From an uncultured Oscillospiraceae bacterium (GTDB lineage Bacteria > Bacillota > Clostridia > Oscillospirales > Oscillospiraceae), in contig CAKTGW010000020.1 of assembly GCA_934561725.1 (NCBI GenBank), forward strand, positions 1 through 8,620: 8,620 nt of DNA, in the 5' to 3' direction. A model generated the notes under the pieces. The model was not told where the DNA came from. It saw only the letters and a program-made list of their open reading frames with translations, and did not search any database. This document shows positions 1-5,959 of the stretch, in pieces (within the stretch, counting starts at the first letter, position 1; each line of letters begins with the position of its first letter). The position numbers and the translations under genes were made by a program.

Positions 1-335
1 CAGTAAGTGTTTTTGAGATCACCGGTCCTCTGTTTTTCGGCGCGGCAGTACAAATCAGTCAAATCGTCGTGACCGAAAAAACGCGCTGTCTTATCCTGCG
101 CATGCGCGGCGTTCCCGCTCTGGACAGTACGGCAATGAACGCCATGATCGGTCTCTATCAGAAATGCAAGAAGGCCAATATCACACTCGTCCTTTCACAT
201 GTGAATGAGCAGCCCATGCGCGCTATGCGCAGAGCCGGCTTCGTAGATATGATCGGTTCCGAGAATTTCTGTGATCATATTTCTTCCGCCATTTCCCGTG
301 CAGAAGAAATCGTCGGAGAAAAGATCAACGGATAA
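1..335 (+). CDS. SulP family anion transporter, C-terminal STAS domain (5' end outside window)
   Basis: This is the last ~110 residues of a longer protein. The frame is open from base 3 at the window edge and ends at TAA 333-335, so the GTG at 69 is an internal valine rather than a start. The visible part matches the STAS domain that closes SulP (SLC26-like) sulfate/bicarbonate transporters: an opening strand reading VFEITGPLFFGAA, then CLILRMRGVPALDSTAMNAM, the usual STAS core with the D-S-T/A turn. In the family this cytoplasmic domain follows 10-14 membrane helices and modulates transport; none of those helices is visible here. The ion carried cannot be told from this part. The gene runs into the terminator at 341-385, which it shares with the convergent recombinase gene. 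The STAS call is firm; assigning it to SulP rather than a free-standing anti-sigma antagonist rests on the LFFGAA-type opening. Confidence 0.85.
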   Translation, partial: VSVFEITGPLFFGAAVQISQIVVTEKTRCLILRMRGVPALDSTAMNAMIGLYQKCKKANITLVLSHVNEQPMRAMRRAGFVDMIGSENFCDHISSAISRAEEIVGEKING

Positions 336-340
336 GCACT

Positions 341-385
341 ATAAAAAGAACGTCCGTCTGTAAAACAGACGGACGTTCTTTTTAT
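341..385. terminator. Bidirectional intrinsic terminator between SulP and recombinase genes
   Basis: The two 20-bp arms, 341-360 and 366-385, are perfectly complementary and enclose a 5-nt loop (TAAAA). The arms end in A5 on the left and T5 on the right, so the transcript carries a U run in either direction. The hairpin begins 5 bp after the SulP stop. On the other side it contains the recombinase stop codon (382-384, TAA on the minus strand), so the recombinase reading frame ends inside the stem. Confidence 0.9.
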
Positions 386-1770
386 GCTCTATAATAGATC
401 TCAATCTCTCGTTGCGGACAATGAAATACGATTTTATCAAGCATAATATGCAGGATGGCGTTTTTTATATTTGTATTTATGGTCTCTGTTCCCAACAGCT
501 CCAAAAGTTTTTCCAACGGAATTTGCTCTTCTGCCTGAATACTGTTTTCTTCTGTTAATTTCTTTAGTATCTGCTGTAGCTGTATTTTTTTGCCTGTGTA
601 CTCTTCCAGACTGTCTGTACCGGCAACATATGCAGCCTCTATGCGCTGCATGGACCGCTGCGCACGTCTAAACAAACTTTCATTCTCATCATTCCTCCGC
701 TTTTCTTCGGGAACAACGCACAGTACACAACCGGACAGATCCCGTCTCATCTGCTGCAGCACGGCCGCATCAAGTGCCACAAGTGATACATAGTGACTTT
801 GAGCACATTGTCCCCGGCTGTATCTACTACATTGCAAACCGTTTTTTCCTCCGGAACGCGTGAGAAGTGCACCACATGCCGAGCATCGGATCAGTCCTCG
901 AAGCATGAATCCTTCTCTATTCACCGGCAGTTTTTCCTCTCGTCCCCTTTTGGTAAGCCTCAACTGTACCTGATTGAAATCTTCAGTGCTGACGATCCCC
1001 TTGTGCTGTCCCGATACGATTTCTGCTCCATCCCTCTGATAGTAGCGTCCTGTCAGCTTTTTTGACGCAGATCTTCTAAGGAATCCGGCATAAATCGGAT
1101 TGCTCAAAATATACTTTACACTTCTGCATTCAAAGGGATGTCCGCGCTTTGTCAAGATGCCCATAGTATTCAAGCTCTCTGTAATCATCCGGATCGTTTC
1201 TCCACACAAAAAGCTTCTGTAAATATATCTGACGATCTTAGCCTCTTCTGTTTCCTGAAGCAGCCTCCCCTGCTCCATCCGATACCCAAAAGGTGCCGCC
1301 GAAATTGGCACGCCTCTGGAGAACCGTTCACTCATCCCCCGCCTGACCTCCTGCGCCAGATTAATCGAATAGTATTCGTCCATGGCTTCCAGCAACGCCT
1401 CTATCAGGATGGAAGTGGGATCATCCGTCAGCTGCTCTGTAATTGAAATTACTTCAACGCCGCACTCTCTGCGCAGCATCGTCTTGTAAAAAATGCTGTC
1501 CTGCCGGCTCCGCGCAAAGCGCGAATATTTCCAGACCAGTACTACTGAAAACGGCGGCATTTTTTGCTTCGCCGCTGCAATCATCCGCATAAATGCAGGG
1601 CGCTTTTCCGCACTGCGCCCGCTGATGCCCTCATCCGAAAAAATACACTCATCCGCAAGAAGCATATCATGTTTTTCCGCATACTCGCGTAAAAGCTTTA
1701 ATTGACTGTCCGGTGAAAATTCCAGCTGTTCATCAGTAGAGACACGAATATAGGCCGCTGCCTGCTTCAT
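382..1770 (-). CDS. Large serine recombinase (site-specific integrase/excisionase type)
   Basis: This 462-residue protein of the large serine recombinase family cuts and rejoins DNA at attachment sites through a phosphoserine link. The N-terminal resolvase domain (about 4-145) carries AYIRVSTDEQ with the likely nucleophile Ser11 and Arg9, and KYSRFARSRQD at 81-91. A 'recombinase' DNA-binding domain covers about 155-275, including APFGYRM and ILSNPIYAGF. A zinc ribbon follows with Cys296, Cys299, Cys314 and Cys322. A charged helical segment, probably coiled coil, spans about 360-430. All core parts are present and the frame is intact, so it could be active. ATG 1768-1770 is preceded by GGGAGG at 6-7 nt. 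The gene reads away from the interrupted cotJC, with a divergent small ORF between its start and a candidate attachment site. This is the usual geometry of integrases at the end of phage-like or skin-like elements. It is related to SpoIVCA/SprA-type enzymes at family level; I cannot assign orthology. Confidence 0.92.
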   Translation of the reverse strand: MKQAAAYIRVSTDEQLEFSPDSQLKLLREYAEKHDMLLADECIFSDEGISGRSAEKRPAFMRMIAAAKQKMPPFSVVLVWKYSRFARSRQDSIFYKTMLRRECGVEVISITEQLTDDPTSILIEALLEAMDEYYSINLAQEVRRGMSERFSRGVPISAAPFGYRMEQGRLLQETEEAKIVRYIYRSFLCGETIRMITESLNTMGILTKRGHPFECRSVKYILSNPIYAGFLRRSASKKLTGRYYQRDGAEIVSGQHKGIVSTEDFNQVQLRLTKRGREEKLPVNREGFMLRGLIRCSACGALLTRSGGKNGLQCSRYSRGQCAQSHYVSLVALDAAVLQQMRRDLSGCVLCVVPEEKRRNDENESLFRRAQRSMQRIEAAYVAGTDSLEEYTGKKIQLQQILKKLTEENSIQAEEQIPLEKLLELLGTETINTNIKNAILHIMLDKIVFHCPQREIEIYYRA

Positions 1771-1802
1771 CGTATTCCCTCCCGATTTATTCTATTCACC
1801 AC

Positions 1803-1812
1803 TGGCTGCCAT
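1803..1812. repeat. Palindrome TGGCTGCCA, left copy
   Basis: A 9-bp palindrome, TGGC-T-GCCA, lies in the gap between the divergent recombinase and small ORF. The same palindrome with the opposite central base occurs at 1875-1883. Taken as 10-mers (1803-1812 and 1874-1883), the two are exact reverse complements. It could be an operator half or an accessory site for recombination; the sequence alone does not decide. Confidence 0.45.
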
Positions 1813-1836
1813 ATAGTATCCTATGGAGGTGAGTCT

Positions 1837-2004
1837 ATGTCCAGAATTACAGCCCGTTCTTCCGTCATCCTTCATGGCAGCCATCCAGCGCTGCTTGATT
1901 CGAAAAACCGTATAGCGTTGCTGCGTCTATGGGAACCGGAATTGACAAAAATTCTTTTTGCGAATCGCGAGATGTATGTAGAGCTATGCAAAACTGAAAC
2001 ATAG
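1837..2004 (+). CDS. Small ORF of 55 codons beside the recombinase; function unknown, candidate directionality factor
   Basis: ATG 1837-1839 lies 3-5 nt after a near-ideal ribosome binding site (GGAGGTGAG, 1825-1833), and the frame closes at TAG 2002-2004. The predicted 55-residue protein begins MSRITARSSVILHGSHPALL and ends REMYVELCKTET. I recognise no family. It has no membrane segment or signal peptide; residues 26-50 could form an amphipathic helix. It is divergent from the recombinase, 66 bp from its start, and stops about 25 bp before the core of the candidate attachment site. Small proteins at this position often act as recombination directionality factors; SprB of SPbeta is of similar size. 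That role is inferred from position only. It shares a frame with the cotJC remnant downstream, but the part between the TAG and GGPDGEL shows no CotJC similarity, so I treat them as separate genes. The strong ribosome binding site is the main evidence that it is real. Confidence 0.6.
   Translation: MSRITARSSVILHGSHPALLDSKNRIALLRLWEPELTKILFANREMYVELCKTET
1874..1883. repeat. Palindrome TGGCAGCCA, right copy
   Basis: Second copy of the TGGC-N-GCCA palindrome, inside the first third of the 55-codon ORF and 71 bp from the copy at 1803-1812. I saw no third copy in the window. Two copies flanking the ORF start would fit a looped operator or sites bound by a recombination accessory protein, but two copies could also be chance. 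Confidence 0.4.
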
Positions 2005-2017
2005 TTTTATCTTTTTC

Positions 2018-2041
2018 CGCCATCAGGTGGTCCTGACGGCG
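2018..2041. other. Candidate serine-recombinase attachment site (att) at the cotJC breakpoint
   Basis: Positions 2018-2027 and 2032-2041 form an inverted repeat with 9 of 10 pairs matching (only 2022/2037 fails), around a TGGT centre whose middle dinucleotide is GG (2029-2030). Large serine recombinases act on imperfect inverted repeats around a non-palindromic 2-bp crossover, so this is a plausible half-phage, half-host junction. CotJC similarity (GGPDGEL) begins at 2026, within this dyad, while the sequence to its left shows none. The partner site is not in the window, so the crossover point is unproven. Confidence 0.55.
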
Positions 2042-2538
2042 AGTTGGGCGCCTCACTGCGCTACCTGAGTCAGCGCTTTGCCATGCCATATCCTGAACTG
2101 AAAGGTATACTTACCGATATCGGCACAGAAGAACTTGGGCATCTGGAGATGGTAGGCGCCATTGTTCACCAGCTGACCCGAAATATGACGCCGGAAGAAA
2201 TCAAAGCATCTGGCTTTGACGTCTATTTTGTTGATCACACTGCGGGCATTTATCCGCAATTTGCTTCCGGGACTCCCTGGAATGCAGCTACCATCGGCGT
2301 AAAAGGTGATATAATCACCGATCTGACAGAGGATATGGCTGCAGAACAAAAAGCCCGCACCACATATGACAATATTCTGCGTCTGTCCGATGATCCGGAT
2401 GTAAACGACGTTATCCGCTTCCTGCGTGAACGTGAAATCGTTCATTTTCAACGTTTTGGCGAAGCGCTTCGCCTTGCAACGGACAAAATGAATCAAAAAA
2501 ATGTATATATGATCAATCCGGCTTTTGATAAAGCATAA
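2026..2538 (+). CDS. cotJC: CotJC, spore coat protein of the manganese catalase family: 3' part only, 5' end missing
   Basis: Residues from GGPDGELGASLRYLSQRF to the stop (TAA 2536-2538), about 170 in all, match CotJC, a ferritin-like four-helix protein of the spore coat. Probable dimanganese ligands are visible: E in GPDGEL, E and H in IGTEELGHLEM, E in AAEQKAR, H in REREIVHFQRF. Complete CotJC proteins are near 190 residues and begin about 29 residues earlier, with a motif resembling MWxYEKKLQYPV. That section is absent; upstream in the same frame are unrelated codons and a TAG at 2002. The first possible start, TTG 2044, lacks a well-spaced ribosome binding site and would remove the first metal ligand (codon 2041-2043), so a working protein from here alone is unlikely. 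cotJA and cotJB, normally just upstream, are also absent. It is either a silent gene half restored by excision of the recombinase element or a pseudogene. The rest of the frame is intact. Confidence 0.85.
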   Translation, partial: GGPDGELGASLRYLSQRFAMPYPELKGILTDIGTEELGHLEMVGAIVHQLTRNMTPEEIKASGFDVYFVDHTAGIYPQFASGTPWNAATIGVKGDIITDLTEDMAAEQKARTTYDNILRLSDDPDVNDVIRFLREREIVHFQRFGEALRLATDKMNQKNVYMINPAFDKA

Positions 2539-2590
2539 CAATTATTGAACTGACAGACCAACCTTCCCCCAAAAAAGCGCTGTGTATACT

Positions 2591-2627
2591 AAAACAGAAA
2601 GCAAGCACTATGCTTGCTTTCTGTTTT
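2591..2627. terminator. Bidirectional intrinsic terminator between cotJC and HAD hydrolase genes
   Basis: Perfect 17-bp arms at 2591-2607 and 2611-2627 enclose a 3-nt loop. The stem has a GC-rich core, AAAA at its left end and T5 at its right end. It serves cotJC from the left and the minus-strand HAD gene (stop at 2639) from the right. The 50 bp between the cotJC stop and this hairpin hold nothing else I can identify. Confidence 0.88.
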
Positions 2628-2638
2628 TATTGGTCAAT

Positions 2639-3808
2639 TCAATTGTTCGCTTCCTGGATCCGCTCCTTGACTCTCTGTGCATTTTCAGAGAGTACCTTGC
2701 AGTCATTCAGCAGTCTCTGGTAAAACATCTTGACATCCATATCGCCCAAAATATAAAACACCTGACTGTTGTCAGCCGCAATGGTAAAGAGATTTTCTTT
2801 TTCCTCCGGCGTCCACGCCATGATCTGCTGCATTCTTTCAATTACTGCATGTGTGGCAGCAAAGCTACGGCTGTTCTCCAGTTTGATAAGCAGATCGACC
2901 TTCTCACGCTCGGTTTCATTTGTCCACTTATCTGCATCAGTTTGTTCTTTCTTATAGGCATAGAATCTGGACTCCAGCGCCTCATTTTCCGCAGTACGGT
3001 CAATGATGGCTTTGAGCAGGGTATCAAGCTCTTTGCCCTCGGAATAATCCGCAGGAGCGTAATACTTGATACGGTTTTCACGCATCATCTTGTATACTTT
3101 GGTCTTATCTTTGGTATCTGCATTATAGACGCCAATGGAATATCCGCCATTGACATTAACCAGCTTCATGCAGGGAACATCTGTGTCGCTGTCCCCGATG
3201 TAGACCATATTTCGGAATGGAACACGCATTTCATCCGGTGCAAAGGAATCGTTTACTCCCGGGTCATTGATATCCAGAATGCCCTTCTCGATACGAAACA
3301 GGAATTGCGTTTTATTCGTGTAATTGACCACCTGCGCAGGCCAGATCGCAACTCCGTTTTTATTGTAATAAAACGAACTGGCATAGATTTTTTTGAATGC
3401 ACCTGCAACGGCCGTTCCTTCAATCATTTCCTTCAGTCCGGAAGAAATAATATAGTGCTCGACAATAACGCCATGCGTCTCGCCATATGCACAGATCCGT
3501 TTAAACCAATCCTCAACGCCGGGAAAAAGCGCTACCTCCTCTCCGCATTTCACAAGCTCCTTACGGGTAAACAGCTTCTTTCCTTCTGCTGCCTGCTGCA
3601 TCATCAGCATATAGGCCAGATTTTGATCCATATCGTTATCGCTGGCCAATTCATTGGACTGCTTCCAGAACTCTCCTACATCATATCCCACCGACTGAAT
3701 AAAGCCCTGTGCCTGCATATCGTCCGGTGACAGCGTTTTATCGAAGTCATAGCAGATTGCAAGAACAGGCCGCTCTTCTTTTTGTTCTCTTTTGAATTCA
3801 GAACTCAT
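2639..3808 (-). CDS. HAD-superfamily hydrolase (phosphatase-like) with helical C-terminal extension
   Basis: This is a 389-residue soluble protein. Motif I is YDFDKTLSPDD, with nucleophile Asp21 and acid/base Asp23. Motif II is IISSG (Ser122/123). Motif III is a lysine in the 166-175 region. Motif IV is YIGDSDTDVP, with Asp206 and Asp210 as Mg2+ ligands. The insert between motifs I and II (about 30-110) is a helical cap of the phosphoserine-phosphatase-like class. After about residue 235 comes a highly charged helical extension of about 150 residues (KMMRENRIKYY to the end) with no motif I recognise. HAD enzymes with this signature dephosphorylate small molecules; the substrate is unknown. 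ATG 3806-3808 is preceded by AAGGAGGG. It lies 58 bp after the GME-like gene with no terminator visible between, so it may be the last gene of the cwlD-radA operon. It ends just before a strong terminator. Confidence 0.85.
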   Translation of the reverse strand: MSSEFKREQKEERPVLAICYDFDKTLSPDDMQAQGFIQSVGYDVGEFWKQSNELASDNDMDQNLAYMLMMQQAAEGKKLFTRKELVKCGEEVALFPGVEDWFKRICAYGETHGVIVEHYIISSGLKEMIEGTAVAGAFKKIYASSFYYNKNGVAIWPAQVVNYTNKTQFLFRIEKGILDINDPGVNDSFAPDEMRVPFRNMVYIGDSDTDVPCMKLVNVNGGYSIGVYNADTKDKTKVYKMMRENRIKYYAPADYSEGKELDTLLKAIIDRTAENEALESRFYAYKKEQTDADKWTNETEREKVDLLIKLENSRSFAATHAVIERMQQIMAWTPEEKENLFTIAADNSQVFYILGDMDVKMFYQRLLNDCKVLSENAQRVKERIQEANN

Positions 3809-3866
3809 GGTGTCCCTCCTTTATGATAGCAGATGCATTATTCCGCCTGTCTTTTCAATTAAATTG

Positions 3867-4604
3867 TTACTTGACCGCTTCTGTAAGCAGTACCGCCGAG
3901 CCAATATCCAAAAGCGGTCCCTTTCCAATGCATATGGGCCTTACTCCATTCACGGTCAGAAAACGCTGAATTTCAACTGCATCCGGGTGAAGATGAAAAT
4001 CCCCAACAAATGCCAGAGAATCCGGTGCCAGCAGAAAGCTTGCTCCGCCTATAAATCCGGTTCCAAAGCCCGGCAGCTGAATATATCCAGGCCGAATATG
4101 CAGTACATTTATCCTCTCTTGCATACACGCCTGTACGATTCCGGCATCTGAAGTGATCAACGCATTCGGCGCAACCGGGCATATACTGCATTTTGCGTAT
4201 CCTTGACGCACATGTACAAACCCCGATTTCCCCTGTAAAACAGAAAAATTACGATTATGGAAAATCCGTTTTCCCATCACGCAGGCATTGAACGCCGCAT
4301 CATGGGGGTAGGCGGCACCGGCTATCTCGTGATGCTGTGTTTCAAACCCAAGGTCCCGGAGTACAGGCACCATCTGTGCTCCCGCCGCACCACCGAGGAA
4401 AACTGTCTTATCATACGTAACAGCCGCTAAATCAGCATGTCCGGCCAGACGCGCATCGACCTCCGGTATGTCCGGAAGAAAATATGCCTCAACGTCAAGT
4501 TGCCGCAATGCATCCGCAAGAAAGGCATATCGTTGTCCAATCAGCAGCTTTCTGACCGGCGTTCTGGGCAGATTAGGCGGACACAGCCGCTCCCTGTTCA
4601 GCAC
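3867..4604 (-). CDS. Uncharacterised protein resembling DUF6873 / GME-fold proteins, coupled to radA
   Basis: A 245-residue soluble protein with no signal peptide. It resembles an uncharacterised clostridial family described as GME-fold (guanidino-group-modifying enzyme fold, as in agmatine deiminases) and labelled DUF6873; I assign this from memory of its style and am only moderately sure. Visible landmarks are GYAKCSICPVAPNALITSDAG (134-155, with Cys139 and Cys142), RPGYIQLPGFGTGFIGGASFL (171-191) and FVGDFHLHPD (199-208). The alternation of Gly-rich turns and hydrophobic strands fits a repeated beta-beta-alpha fold. Cys139/Cys142 and the histidines near 204-206 could be functional, but I cannot identify an active site. 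It starts at GTG 4602-4604, overlapping the radA stop by 7 nt (GTGCTGA). No ribosome binding site is well spaced (GGAGG is 16 nt upstream), which points to translational coupling with radA. Confidence 0.7.
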   Translation of the reverse strand: MLNRERLCPPNLPRTPVRKLLIGQRYAFLADALRQLDVEAYFLPDIPEVDARLAGHADLAAVTYDKTVFLGGAAGAQMVPVLRDLGFETQHHEIAGAAYPHDAAFNACVMGKRIFHNRNFSVLQGKSGFVHVRQGYAKCSICPVAPNALITSDAGIVQACMQERINVLHIRPGYIQLPGFGTGFIGGASFLLAPDSLAFVGDFHLHPDAVEIQRFLTVNGVRPICIGKGPLLDIGSAVLLTEAVK

Positions 4605-5959
4605 AGGACCGCCGCCACTGCCTCCCGGACATTTTTCACGGGAATAACTGTGAGCCCCTCCGGCGCGCGGATCTCACCCTTGACATGCGCCGGAATAACA
4701 CAGCGCTTGAAACCGAGACGAGCGACCTCGTTCAATCTCTGCTCCAAAGCGTTGACCGAACGCACCTCTCCAGTAAGGCCGATCTCTCCCACAGCCGCCA
4801 CATCGCCGCCAACAGGACGCTCCAGATGACTGGATGCAACCGCTAAAATCGTCGCCAGATCTGCAGCGGGCTCGTCCAGCTCCAATCCGCCGATAACGTT
4901 CAGATACACATCAGAACCGGAAACCTGCAGACCGCCACGCTTTTCCAGTACAGCCATAAGCAGAAGAGCGCGGTTATAATCAATACCATTTGCATTGCGC
5001 CGTGCCGCATTATATGCCGAAGGCGTGACCAGAGCCTGGATCTCCGCCAAAATAGGGCGACTGCCTTCCATCACGCAGGCCACACAGGTCCCCGGTATAT
5101 TCACCGGCCGGCCGGAAAGCAGCATTTCAGAAGGATTTTCCACGCCGCGCAGTCCGGTATTCAGCATCTCAAATACGCCTATCTCATTTGTAGAGCCAAA
5201 TCTGTTCTTGGCCGCACGCAGAATGCGGTGGGACAGGCTCCGTTCTCCCTCAAAATAGAGCACACAGTCCACCATATGCTCCAGTACCTTCGGCCCCGCT
5301 ATCGCACCGTCCTTATTCACATGGCCAACGACAAAGGTAGTAATTCCCTCCGCTTTGCTCATCTGCATGATGGCCATCGTGCACTCGCGCACCTGGCCAA
5401 CACTTCCCGGTGCAGAAGCCAGTTCGCTGTTGAAAAGCGTTTGGACTGAGTCAACGATCATGATATCAGGCTGAAGCTCTTCTGCGCAGTCCAATATCTC
5501 CTCCAGCTTCGTTTCCGGCAGGACAAGCAGGTTTTCGTTCTGTACACCTAGACGCTGCGCACGCATCTTCAGCTGACGCTGGCTCTCCTCACCGCTGACA
5601 TAGAGGATCTTTTCATCCCGCGAGACCAATCCGCATACCTGCATCAGCAGGGTCGACTTGCCTATACCCGGAGCACCGCCGATCAGGACCATGGAGCCCC
5701 GCACAGCGCCGCCGCCCAGAACGCGGTCCAGCTCTGAAATTCCTGTCGTAAACCGCAGTTCCTCCTGCGTATCCACCTCTTCCATACGCTTGGGCATTCT
5801 CCGAAGTGCCGGTGTACGCCGGGCTGCAGAGCCTCCGGTTTTTGTTGTCTTTACAGCCTCTACAAGCGTATTCCATGCGCCGCATGCAGGGCACTTTCCT
5901 GCCCATTTTGCCGTTTCATTACCGCACTCCGTGCAGAAAAAAGCCGTCTTTGTTTTCAT
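4598..5959 (-). CDS. radA: DNA repair protein RadA (Sms)
   Basis: RadA is a RecA-like, DnaB-type hexameric helicase that helps RecA drive branch migration in recombination and repair. The start is placed at ATG 5957-5959, giving 453 residues, the usual family length. The frame is open further upstream, but that stretch overlaps cwlD and lies before the canonical N-terminus. In order: a C4 zinc finger (Cys9, Cys12, Cys23, Cys26), Walker A GGAPGIGKST at 94-103, Walker B IMIVDSVQT with Asp170, the RadA signature KNRFG at 251-255, and a Lon-protease-like C-terminal domain from about 330 on (YLNVIGGLELDEPAADLA, VGEIGLTGEVRSV). All key residues are present. The start overlaps the cwlD stop as ATGA, and the stop overlaps the next gene, so it is the middle of a coupled operon. 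Confidence 0.97.
   Translation of the reverse strand: MKTKTAFFCTECGNETAKWAGKCPACGAWNTLVEAVKTTKTGGSAARRTPALRRMPKRMEEVDTQEELRFTTGISELDRVLGGGAVRGSMVLIGGAPGIGKSTLLMQVCGLVSRDEKILYVSGEESQRQLKMRAQRLGVQNENLLVLPETKLEEILDCAEELQPDIMIVDSVQTLFNSELASAPGSVGQVRECTMAIMQMSKAEGITTFVVGHVNKDGAIAGPKVLEHMVDCVLYFEGERSLSHRILRAAKNRFGSTNEIGVFEMLNTGLRGVENPSEMLLSGRPVNIPGTCVACVMEGSRPILAEIQALVTPSAYNAARRNANGIDYNRALLLMAVLEKRGGLQVSGSDVYLNVIGGLELDEPAADLATILAVASSHLERPVGGDVAAVGEIGLTGEVRSVNALEQRLNEVARLGFKRCVIPAHVKGEIRAPEGLTVIPVKNVREAVAAVLC

Noticed and set aside
1789..1794. TAGAAT on the minus strand as the -10 box of the recombinase
   Set aside because: Transcription would start within the ribosome binding site at about 1782, leaving no leader, and no good -35 lies 17 bp upstream.
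2044..2538. A short but functional CotJC starting at TTG 2044
   Set aside because: AGGTGG at 2025-2030 is 13 nt away, poorly spaced, and the product would lack the first metal-binding glutamate. I treat it as the 3' part of a split gene instead.
1837..2538. Fusion of the 55-codon ORF to cotJC by readthrough of TAG 2002-2004, since both share a frame
   Set aside because: A shared frame occurs one time in three by chance. The codons between the TAG and GGPDGEL show no CotJC similarity, and the ORF does not resemble the CotJC N-terminus.
2582..3730. Open frame of 382 codons on the plus strand opposite the HAD gene
   Set aside because: It is fully antisense to a gene with all HAD motifs, starts inside the terminator region without a ribosome binding site, and its translation resembles no family. 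It is a by-product of codon use on the other strand.
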